Assembly (NCBI RefSeq): GCF_000835495.1
Contig: NW_015622545.1
Location: 1,178,001 to 1,242,000, forward strand
Direction of reading: 5' to 3'
Origin: Cladophialophora immunda
Lineage: Eukaryota > Ascomycota > Eurotiomycetes > Chaetothyriales > Herpotrichiellaceae
Length of the DNA: 64,000 nucleotides
Shown here: positions 51,090 through 59,768 of the stretch, piece by piece
Position numbering within the stretch: the stretch's first letter is position 1
Layout: every line of letters starts with the position of its first letter
Translations under genes and position numbers: made by a program
The notes under the pieces: model-generated
The model's input: only the letters and a program-made list of their open reading frames with translations
The model's database searches: none
Told to the model about the DNA's origin: nothing

Positions 51090-51880
51090 TCTAACTTCTC
51101 CTTCGCATTCGCTGAAGCTGAATTTATCCCAACCAGGTAATTCAGAGGGAGAATGCCCGTGTCGGCGGCGAAGTCGGTGGCACCAGCGCCGACCACACTG
51201 GTTTGGAGGCACGTTGTAGTGATAGAGGTCTGGTGGATTCGTCAATAACGTTGGAATAGTTGTAGGTGTAGATGCCGATGTGGTTGAGATTGTAACCAGG
51301 CTGAATACGGGCAGTCACCGGTGCAGCGTGATGTGAAAACTCCTTGAGAATAGAAGTATTATTCCTGGAGCACCAGGTCTTTCTCGCGTAGTCTTTTCCG
51401 GTGTTGCAGGCGTGTCCTGATGGCTAAGGATAGTGGCATAGTTGAGAGGCCAGAACACCCTGTCGAAATACGCCGCACGCACACAGCGCCGATTACTGCA
51501 GCGAAGAACTCCATGGCCAACCAGCTGGAACTAGGAAGGCGACCGATGTAGGAGGGGACTCGTTCGTCTATCGGGAAAGAGGCGTTCTCGCGAGGGTTGT
51601 GAAACATTCTTGGAGGTCTTGAGCTGCTTCCGAAAGAGCTGGCGCGGTGGTGTTTGCGGAGGTAGAGTCTCAAAGCGACTGTTTGAGAGGATCCTCGAGG
51701 TAGAGAGGACGGCGATGCTGCTGCTGATGTCATGAGATGGCCCAGATGCTGAACAGCAACAGGGAGCACCTTTCTGGAGATGATATTTGGGTTGCCGTAA
51801 CTGATGAGGGGAAGTGTTGGTGGCGATAAGATGATGTTTGGGCTGCGCATGCGCCGACGAGGCTGGGTGGCGGTAACCAA
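51090..51880 (-). pseudogene. Shuffled gene family S, copy 1
   Basis: On the minus strand, in changing frames: ASFPIDERVPSYIGRLPSSS, WLAMEFFAAVIGAVCVRRIS (51560-51470), then PVTARIQPGYNLNHIGIYTY, NYSNVIDESTRPLSLQRASK (51315-51205), then ATDFAADTGILPLNYLVG (51185-51130). The same modules recur on the plus strand at 52420-52700, 53010-53280, 53580-53790 and 54150-54360. One hydrophobic segment (MEFFAAVIGAVCV). The protein is not recognised; modules look like those of a structural protein but this is only an impression. Confidence 0.4.
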
Positions 51881-52399
51881 TAAGAGGCAGTGTTTGTGGC
51901 GACGAGGCTGAGGGATCTTTTGCGAAATGAGGGGCCGAGAGGCGCAGGCACGGAATTACGGAGTACACATCAACAACCTCCAGGAACTGAGTTCTGTGGC
52001 TCCGCCATCCTATGCACAGGGAATTCGTCGTCGCGCTTTTGAGTCTCGTGGAACAACACCTGCCACTTGTGCTTGTATTCTCGCCGCGGGCTCAACTGAT
52101 TGAATCTTTTCCTACACGAAAGTCCTCCACGACCTACTTGGGAACACCGCGCCTTCCACCCCCGCCTCCCCCTCCCCCCAAAACATCACATGGCAGGTGG
52201 GTGCTGCTGTCATCTAGCTGCTCCTCCGCTAGAGCTGAAGCTGAAGCTGAATTTATCCCAGCCTCGGTGTTCCCACTGCAGGCGGAGGTGGTTTCCGTGG
52301 CACTCGCAATCTTTCGAGATCACAACACAAACCAGATCACGACCAAGAGAACCTCCCTCCGGCGCCGCTAGAAGATCAGGGTGCAGTCGGTGAACTGCT

Positions 52400-52712
52400 C
52401 AAAAAGTTCGGCGTTAAGGTCCCTCTCAAAGAAATCTACCTCGGTTGGCGCGATGAAGATTTAGTCTATGCCTGGAACGAAACTGAATTCGCCGCCGACA
52501 CGGGCATTCTCCCTCCAGACTACTTGGTGCTCCAGGAACAATACTTCTATTTCTTAAGGCTTTATATCACACCGCTGGTGACTCCCCAAGCGTATCCCGC
52601 CTGGCTACAATGCCAATCACATCCACATCCACTTCCACCTGCAGCTATTCCAACCTCAGATTACGCCACCGGTGACCCCCCGGCACAGAGCACAACGATG
52701 GATGGTTCCTTC
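52400..52712 (+). pseudogene. Shuffled gene family S, copy 2
   Basis: Plus frame: AVGELLKKFGVKVPLKEIYL, GWRDEDLVYAWNETEFAADT, GILPPDYLVLQEQYFYFL. Then a shifted counterpart of the PGYN...NYSN module (CTACAATGCCAATCACATCC, near 52600). It shows sequence upstream of the FAADTGILPPDYLV module that other copies lack. Confidence 0.45.
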
Positions 52713-52979
52713 TAAAGCCTTATCTATTGTGGTCCTGGAGGGGGGGGGGTTCCCCTTTAGTAACGAGGAGCTGAATGAGTTTCTGGCGTCTATGGTGAAG
52801 AAAGATGTATTGGAAGTTGGCAAATCGGGTGTTTACAAGGTCGCAAGCTGAGAGCTGGAGTAATGTTATCGACCCGAGGGCTCGCCACTCTTTTGCCAGT
52901 CAATGCCACCGTATCTTGGATAGGGTGGTCGTCAGACCCAAGGCAGGGAAGACGAAGAACCTTCTAAGTGTCGCCGAGC

Positions 52980-53330
52980 CCAACTATATCCGCATCCACA
53001 CCTACAACTATTCCAACCTCAGACCTAGCCAGATACTTCCACAGAATACCCTTTTCCCAATAGACGAGCGAGTCCCCCACTACATCTGTCGCCTTCCTAG
53101 TTTTAGCTAGCTATGGGGTTCTTCGCACCACCATCGGCCGCCGGCTGTGTGCGACATGTTTCGACAAGGCGGTCTAGCTTTGCAACTATCGTTGGGCATC
53201 AGGACACGCCTGTAACAATACCTCTATTTCAAGGAGGTATCACATCACAAGGCCTGTGGCTCCCTGCAGAAAAGAACGTTGCTGTCAAGCTTGGGGAAGA
53301 AGAGCTCGCTAGCCCTGCTCGTCGCACTCG
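52980..53330 (+). pseudogene. Shuffled gene family S, copy 3
   Basis: NYIRIHTYNYSNLRPSQILP, QNTLFPIDERVPHYICRLPS, stop, LMGFFAPPSAAGCVRHVSTR, IVGHQDTPVTIPLFQGG. Compared with copy 1 the modules are in reverse order (IHTYNYSN before FPIDERVP), evidence of shuffling. An acidic frame (DDMDDMDDIDKASSEVS) follows to 53570. Confidence 0.45.
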
Positions 53331-53579
53331 TGGTATCAAGCGTAACTATTCTGTCATGGCCACTCCTTCCGATAATGACAATGAAGTCGATGAGGAAGTC
53401 CCGCCAAACATGGACGAAGACCTTGAAGGCGGTTATGGAGACATTGGAATCGATGATGAGACTGCCTACAGTGGTACCGTCACTGACGATATGGATGATA
53501 TGGATGATATTGACAAAGCGTCAAGCGAAGTGTCAACTGTCCTCCTCGGTGATCAGCAAGCAAGTTCTAGCCAAGCGTG

Positions 53580-53935
53580 TTCAACCTGGCTACAATGCCA
53601 ATCACATCTGCATCTACACTTGCAACTATTCCAACCTCAGATTACGCGCCGGTAACTACCCAAGTGTATTCAGGGGTGATATAACTACAATCCTAATCAC
53701 ATCGGTATCCGCACCTACAACTATTCCAGCGTTGTTGACGAATCCACCAAACCTCTGTCACTCCAACGCGTGCCTCCAAACCTGCTAATCGCGAAGAGTT
53801 CGACCATCCAGTGCACCTTGAAAGCGATCGACCAGCGCCACTGTAACCTGAGGGTGCCCACAGGGAACACAATGACGAATATAACGCCCACGAGGCTACT
53901 CCAACCGGCCGGCTGCACTTATCATCAAAGCACAC
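53580..53935 (+). pseudogene. Shuffled gene family S, copy 4 (two NYSN modules)
   Basis: PGYNANHICIYTCNYSNLRL at 53588, then YNPNHIGIRTYNYSSVVDES TKPLSLQR at 53690, followed by ANREEFDHPVHLESDRPAPL in the plus frames up to 53840. Two copies of the same module in a row, 95 bp apart. Confidence 0.45.
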
Positions 53936-53999
53936 ATATCCTCCGCGGGCTTCTCAGGAGTAGCCGTTCTCTTGCTAAAGCCTGGGCACGGCATTTAGG

Positions 54000-54362
54000 T
54001 GTTTGTGGATTACGCCGGGCAGAAAGCTGTGGTCAGCCTGTGGAAGCCGACTTTGGGCCCACGTCGAAGAAGTAGAGGCTCGTTCAGACACGGTCCGGCG
54101 GATTTGCGAGGGCGCGCGTTGTGCTCACAGGTCTATGGCCGCGGTGGACAAGGGCGGCGCCACCGACTTCGCCGTCGATATGGTCATTCCTATTCTCCCT
54201 CCGGATTACCTGGTCTCGGCACATGCACGTAATAAATGCTCCAATTACACATCCGCATCCACGCCTATCTACAACCCTGGAACTACGCGATAAATCAAAC
54301 TTGGTGCTCCAGGCACAATGCTTCCAAGGAATTTCCACATCACGCCGCCGGTGACGACAAGG
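54000..54362 (+). pseudogene. Shuffled gene family S, copy 5
   Basis: FVDYAGQKAVVSLWKPTLGP near 54000, then ATDFAVDMVIPILPPDYLVS (54155-54215), then a frame-shifted HIRIHAYLQ segment and the CAGGCACAATGCTTCCAAGG joint (54310) that matches CAGGAACAATACTTC at 52534. Ends where the Ski3-like fragment starts. Confidence 0.4.
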
Positions 54363-54765
54363 TCGACCTTGGATTCCTCACGGCCGCTACCGACTCTCCA
54401 ACTCCTACAGACAAAGCGGACAAGTATCTCGTGGCCGCAATCCTAGCGCAGAAACGCATCGTCTATACGTCCTCGTCCGACCAACTCGCCCAAGCCGTTT
54501 CGTGGTACAACCTCGGCTAGGCGGAGCATCAAGCGTACGTCTTGGGCGGCGCCTCCTTCGACCTACGAGGCAAGAGACCTCGTAGACTACCTAGGCCGTC
54601 GATGACGGACTTCAAGCGGGCTATTAAGCTGGAAACCGGCAACTTCGACTTCTGAAACGCACTGGGGGTCGTGACTATGACGCTAAGCCAAAAAGTCTCG
54701 CAATATTCGCTTATGAGAAGCCTAAACTTGAACGAGAACAATGCTGAGACGTGGATGAACAATGA
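54363..54765 (+). pseudogene. Ski3/TTC37-like TPR protein fragment
   Basis: One frame reads ADKYLVAAILAQKRIVYTSS, SDQLAQAVSWYNLG, stop, AEHQAYVLGGASF, then TDFKRAIKLETGNFDF, stop, NALGVVTMTLSQKVSQYSLM RSLNLNENNAETW. This matches the conserved part of Ski3, the TPR scaffold of the Ski complex that feeds mRNA to the cytoplasmic exosome: A-V-S-W-Y-N-L-G-W-A-E, then F-W-N-A-L-G-V-V, then H-x-F-x-R-S-L-x-L-N-E. Both stops are at Trp codons (TGG to TAG and TGA). Only ~130 of some 1400 residues are here, so it is a copied and mutated piece; the functional gene should be elsewhere. Confidence 0.7.
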
Positions 54766-56660
54766 CTCTCCAAGTGTATTCAGGGCTGATCTGGCTACCG
54801 GCAGTGATCCGGCCTTCCTGTGTCGAGCGGAGGCGGAAGGACAGTGAGAGATACTGCCTAATCGACATTGAAATCAAGGCGGAACAAAGGGTGAGAAGGG
54901 CTCTCCGTCAAACCGTGAGGCTCAGAATGGATCTCGCTCCTGGTTATACGTCAATTCCAGTGGCACAGTAGTCGAAAGCGGACAGTCAATGAACTCGATC
55001 AGCATCGTCACTGGGAACTCATATTGGCAATGTGGGCTAGCATTATGCTGAACTTTCCGACAGCTAGGATGACCAACCTTTCGTTCTTATCTGGATTGAG
55101 GCACCAACTTCGTGAGGTACACGATGTCCACGACAGAACTCCTTACAGGCGATGCTCGCAAGGCGTATGAGCTCCACTGTGAACCTTACCTCTCACCGAG
55201 AAATCCTCCAGACTGCCTCCCAGACCTTTCGGCATCCGCCTCTAGAACGCTTCAGCTGCCTCGTTTCTTCCGTGTGCGAACGTACCGAGTCCAATGAAGT
55301 TCCGGGGAAGGTCATCGCCCCAGACGCAGCAGACTCATCGCTCGCGATCGCGATTGGAAGAGAAGATACACGACATACGTCGAGCACGGGGCATTTCCAA
55401 GAAATCGTGTGCACACTCGGGAGGGCGTTATGGCGTGGCGACGTAGGCTAGCACAAAGAGCATGCCCCGGGTGGCTGGACCGCAGACTGGGAATGGCCTC
55501 ACTGACACTATCGAAGCGCCAGATGAGCTGCCTGTGGTGAAAACTGCCAAACTTAAGGGTCATTTGACTGCCGCTACAGATGCCTCAAAGTATCTGGATC
55601 TGGACACACCATCTCCGCGACACCTGCAACGCTCGATGCGTTGTCCTCCTCACCTGGATCAATTTTGCACACGTTGCGAAAGGAAAGGGTATCTGGTATG
55701 TCGGTCCAAAAAAATGTATGCTCCAGACTAAAAGCTCACCGCGTACGTATTACAGTGTATCGGATCTCATCCTTCCCTGAGATGTATTGAGTCACATAGC
55801 CTCTGCTCATATAAGGCCTGCCCTGCCGTTGAAGACGAGTTTGTGGCCAAGGACCTGTCAGAGCTGGGAGGATCACTAGAGTTGTTGCGTGAGGACGGCT
55901 CAGTAGCTCCGATCATCAAGCCGGCTTTTACTTTGTAATAGTGCGTCTTTGTCACGATCTGCCACGGCTGCCTAGCTGACCCATGACAGGATTATGACAA
56001 ACATTCCAGGCCCTGTGTTTGACGGCCATGTGCCAGGAGACATCAGAGCATCTTATCTCGCGTCCATCCCAGCCGAAGCGGTGTATCTCGCGCAGCTTGA
56101 GTTCTCGAGAGTCCTCTCCTACATGGCTGTGCGTGAGCGGCACTCACACGCCGTCGAAGAAGAATCTTCATGAGATGAGCGCACGTCTGGTTCCCCTTAA
56201 CCGACTCAACCTTGTATCTACGAATCTTTTGATCGCCATGCACCCGCCACGTTTACTCGATTCTCTTCTACCAGTGTCCGAACGTCGACTGTGCACAGAC
56301 GGTCTGGGCCGCCTTCTACGCGATTTTGAAGCCCACGTCCCAATGCTGGTCGAGTGCAATACTGGGCCGGGTCATGCAACGGGAAGTCGGCCAGCATGAC
56401 ATAGTTCGTGGCGAAATCTCGAATCGATGGAATGTCCAAGTAGAAAGCATAATTTCTTTCATTGACAGCAGTCGCAACACTAGGAACAAAACTCGATGAC
56501 TTCCGTCTGACTAGCTAGGTCCGCAATCCAAGTCTGAAAGAATTTGCGCTCGCCTACACCGATCATCTACATATTGGCCCGCAATCTGAGCCTTTCCTGG
56601 CGCGATAGTCGTCAACACGGCGGTACATATAGTACTGCTGCAGCGGATAGCCTGGATGTC
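54766..56660. other. No supported gene; coding-like shreds
   Basis: Short frames with fair composition: NGSRSWLYVNSSGTVVESGQ then SMNSISIVTGNSYWQC near 54930-55035, KTAKLKGHLTAATDASKYLD near 55540, and RCVVLLTWINFAHVAKGKGI near 55640. 55950-56440 keeps minus frames of 63-73 codons. None could be assigned to a family. Confidence 0.3.
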
Positions 56661-56668
56661 CATCTCCC

Positions 56669-57094
56669 TCAAGTCGACGTTTTCAGGGTGGTTTTGATAC
56701 CGTATCGAAAAGTATCGAAAGTATCGAAAGTATCGGAAGTATTATGATACTTTCTCCACTTTTTCGGGACCTGCACACACAAGAACACGTTCATAAACGT
56801 CTGATTAATCGTGTTAGTCCCGCTAATGACCGTCTCCGGTGGAACGAACTCCTTCATCTCGAACGGGTATTGGCTGCATACCACGCGCTCTTTTGTAACA
56901 ACTTCCTGACCACGCTCGGTTAATAGTGTAAATCTCACGACTTGTGTGGTTCGGCAAACATATGGTGCAACAGTGATCGGGAATTCGAGAACGCAGCTAG
57001 TTACCGTGTCCTGTTCTGGATATTTATTGATGTCGCATACCACCGAGTTGGGCAAGTATGCGTGGTCAGCATGCTTGTCCGGGAAACAAACCAA
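56669..57094 (-). CDS. Hypothetical protein, 141 codons, tail in a microsatellite
   Basis: Starts MVCFPDKHADHAYLPNSVVC; middle LEFPITVAPYVCRTTQVVRF and TLLTERGQEVVTKERVVCSQ; MKEFVPPETVISGTNTINQT. Its beta-strand-like pattern and even codon use look real. The last ~20 residues (SDTFDTFDTFRYG) are encoded by GTATCGAAA-type repeats at 56695-56745, so the true end may lie earlier or the gene is truncated by the repeat. Unrecognised. Confidence 0.4.
   Translation of the reverse strand: MVCFPDKHADHAYLPNSVVCDINKYPEQDTVTSCVLEFPITVAPYVCRTTQVVRFTLLTERGQEVVTKERVVCSQYPFEMKEFVPPETVISGTNTINQTFMNVFLCVQVPKKWRKYHNTSDTFDTFDTFRYGIKTTLKTST
56695..56745 (+). repeat. GTATCGAAA-type microsatellite
   Basis: Four to five units of 9-10 bp (GTATCGAAA, AGTATCGAA), the last degenerate (GTATCGGAA). 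A looser relative is at 43855-43930. Confidence 0.85.
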
Positions 57095-57317
57095 CGTCGC
57101 GTCGTAAACATCCCGTTGCAGACGATCTCCCCCTAAGCTTGTCTGGCACGCTGCGTTTCTTTAGCTCCAAACCAAGTCAGTTTCTGATTCGTCAGTTTTT
57201 TTGTTTTAATTGGCCGCTCTTTTGGCCCACGCCTCCCAAACCAACTCCTTCTTCTTCCTCTTCAGTTTTATTCATTTGATATATTCTATCTAGCTTATGT
57301 CTTGACGAGAAAACGAC

Positions 57318-59189
57318 ATGCCGCCTGAACCCAAGTCCCGTGACTACCGTCCTATTACCCGGGCTTTCGCCGTTGCATATGCTGCAGAGAAAAAAAGACT
57401 AGCTGCCGAGGGAGACAGCAAGGGCGATGAGAACCCCAAGCTGGAAACCGAGTTCCTTTGCGGCAGGGACGATTGGGAAACCCACTGCGATGCTGTGCTC
57501 GAGGAATGTGAAAATGCGCTCCTCTTGCAGCTAGGCGACAACGCCGGTCTGACCGATGACAACATGGACTTGTCGGACCCGGACGTGGTTAACGACGACT
57601 CGTCCGACCCCGAGCTGCCGGAACCAGTTGATCCGGCTTTCGACAACGGGTATTTCTTGCGCTCCTCCTCCGACGAGGATACGGGGAGAGATCCAAGAAG
57701 CTACAAGTACCAAATGCTGGTCGAAAAATATCAGGGCGAACTGGACGTGGATAAATACGACAAAGAGGTCAGGACTAATGATAAGCTTTACCCGAAGCTG
57801 CTCAAGCAGCTGTACGGTATCGACGAGGGACGTGAGCCGCGCTCACTGGAGTCCATGGACAAGCAGAAGAAGGAGCAGAAGTGTAATTCGGACGGTGTCA
57901 CCGACAGTGACGATGACGATGATACTTCTTCTACGAAGGCCGAGTTGGAGGCGGGAGCAGACCTGTTAAACTTCCCGCAGCTTCAGCCCAAGGCGCTCCA
58001 ACGCGTGATTGAATTCTTCCGACGCAACCCGCACGTGAAGCGAGAGGCCTGTGAAGATTTCTGCAAGAGCGAATATTCGGGCGTCCATATGAAAAGCCGG
58101 TACAAGACGAGCCCGTACGAGGTGGGATCGGACTGGAAGTGGCCGTCTGGGCCTGGTTTCAAGCAACCGTCCGGCATCGTGGCATACCCCTCCCAGTTCC
58201 AGTTCGACAAAGGTTACATGGTTCAAGTCGAGGCCGAAGTCGAGGCCGAAGATGATGATGGCATGATGACCCTGTTCTACCTCACCTTTGAGGAGCTGGA
58301 CAAGGACGGCCAGCTCGATTGCGCTCGGGCCGTCTACGGCGATCTCGTCCCCGACTACACCTACGTCGGGTCCATGGATTTGTCGCCCGGGTACCCGCAG
58401 CTGTTTGTATGGCGGATTGAATGTCCCGCGGGGCAGCCGTTCTCGACCGACACGAGCTATTTGGGCATGCGAATGCACCGCCAGAAATACGCCAGCATCC
58501 TGTGGGACTTGGTCGACTTGGTCGCAGCGCCGTTGTTGGCATTGGGGTCGGAAGGCGAAAAAGGAAAAGGCGAAAAACTCCCAAGCCGCCGCCGCCGCAA
58601 CATCAACGTGCAGCAGCAGTCGCAGGACTGGCCCATGGCACTGCACAACCCCCGCATCGACGCCGACAACATCATCGTGCGGTCTGACCATGAGGGCATC
58701 GTCGGCCTGCTGCTCTGGACGACACCTCCCATCGTCACGCTCCCCTTGGGCGCCTCCCTCCTGAGCCTCTTATGCCTAATGGGGACACCCCTCCAGGAGC
58801 CGGGGGACATTGAAATCTCATCCTGGAAATACGACAAGAAGCCATTTCACGAGGTCCCGGTCCGCAAAAATGTGGATCCGTTCCCGTTCGAGACCCACAG
58901 CCGCAACGCATACGATCTCGAGCGCTTGATGCTGCACCGCCTGCAGGCAAAGGTGCCGGCGCTCGCGCAGAACCCGGGGGGAAAAGAGCCCTGGGAGCAT
59001 GTATTCTCAGCCATGAGGAAGGCTGTGGACGTGGCGGACTACATGACCGATGGCGATAAGGAGTCCTACAGAGCGCAAATTGGTAGGATGGAATGGGATT
59101 GGTTTCACTTTCCCGATAAGGAGGACGACGCACAGGGAGTTGATGAAGGGTACGAGGGCGATGTCGAGAAGATGGAAATAGATGGATGA
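57318..59189 (+). CDS. Large hypothetical protein (623 aa), intact
   Basis: Single exon starting MPPEPKSRDYRPITRAFAVA. Residues 1-200 are charged with acidic clusters (DLSDPDVVNDDSSDPELPEP, SDDDDDTSSTK). The middle (~215-400) is globular: LQPKALQRVIEFFRRNPHVK, GYMVQVEAEVEAEDDDGMMT, LFVWRIECPAGQPF. A Lys/Arg patch (KLPSRRRRNINV) lies near 425. One hydrophobic run near 457-490 (GIVGLLLWTTPPIVTLPLGA then SLLSLLCLMG) could be a buried helix or membrane-inserted. The C-terminus is acidic. GC is high and no RIP-type stops occur, in contrast to the sequence to the left. The ATG follows a pyrimidine-rich leader (57180-57300). No known domain was recognised. Confidence 0.75.
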   Translation: MPPEPKSRDYRPITRAFAVAYAAEKKRLAAEGDSKGDENPKLETEFLCGRDDWETHCDAVLEECENALLLQLGDNAGLTDDNMDLSDPDVVNDDSSDPELPEPVDPAFDNGYFLRSSSDEDTGRDPRSYKYQMLVEKYQGELDVDKYDKEVRTNDKLYPKLLKQLYGIDEGREPRSLESMDKQKKEQKCNSDGVTDSDDDDDTSSTKAELEAGADLLNFPQLQPKALQRVIEFFRRNPHVKREACEDFCKSEYSGVHMKSRYKTSPYEVGSDWKWPSGPGFKQPSGIVAYPSQFQFDKGYMVQVEAEVEAEDDDGMMTLFYLTFEELDKDGQLDCARAVYGDLVPDYTYVGSMDLSPGYPQLFVWRIECPAGQPFSTDTSYLGMRMHRQKYASILWDLVDLVAAPLLALGSEGEKGKGEKLPSRRRRNINVQQQSQDWPMALHNPRIDADNIIVRSDHEGIVGLLLWTTPPIVTLPLGASLLSLLCLMGTPLQEPGDIEISSWKYDKKPFHEVPVRKNVDPFPFETHSRNAYDLERLMLHRLQAKVPALAQNPGGKEPWEHVFSAMRKAVDVADYMTDGDKESYRAQIGRMEWDWFHFPDKEDDAQGVDEGYEGDVEKMEIDG

Positions 59190-59768
59190 ATGAATGATGT
59201 CTCACTAGTCATTTCCTTACCTCTGTAGCCTTACCTTTGGAGATTGAACGTACAAACTAGTTTAATACTAGTTTTGATTTTGAAACCCACTGTCAAAGAA
59301 AGCTATTTACCACGTTGCGGGATGCAACTTCAGGCTGTGTCCCGGAGGCCACGTGCCACACCACACGCAGAGCGATGAACAAGAAAGAACGCTCGAGTCA
59401 CGGCTTATTTCTGTCATGACCATTTGCTCCCCAAGCCTCTTGCTCGCAATGTTGCCATCGGAAACGATCCTCACCAATGACAACGCAGGTGTTTTCCCCG
59501 GCCTTTTTTCCGTATCGAGACGATGGGACCCCTGTTTGTCCATCCCTGTCGGCACGGGAATGCGCCATGGGAATGCGCCAAGGGAATGCAACTTCACGTT
59601 GCTCAGCACCACCCGCGTCTTGCATTTCTTGTTGTCTCCTTGTTGTTGTCTCCTCCCTTTTTATTTCTCATTTATTCTTCGCCTTCTCTTTCCCTGCCAC
59701 CATCTCTGCAACGTGATATAGCTGGATTCATCATTCTACTGGTTCCATTCTTGTGACCACTGACCACG
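59190..59768. promoter_or_regulatory. Intergenic region between the two large genes
   Basis: Contains an AATACTAGTTTTGATTTTGA-type AT-rich stretch after the first stop, and a pyrimidine-rich stretch (59630-59700) before the second ATG, as expected for a fungal promoter. Short direct repeat GGGAATGCGCCA/GGGAATGCAACT at 59565-59595. Confidence 0.4.

Noticed and set aside
57966..58691. 241-codon minus-strand frame and other minus frames in 57.3-62.3 kb
   Set aside because: They are shadows of the two large GC-rich plus-strand genes; no start context or domain.
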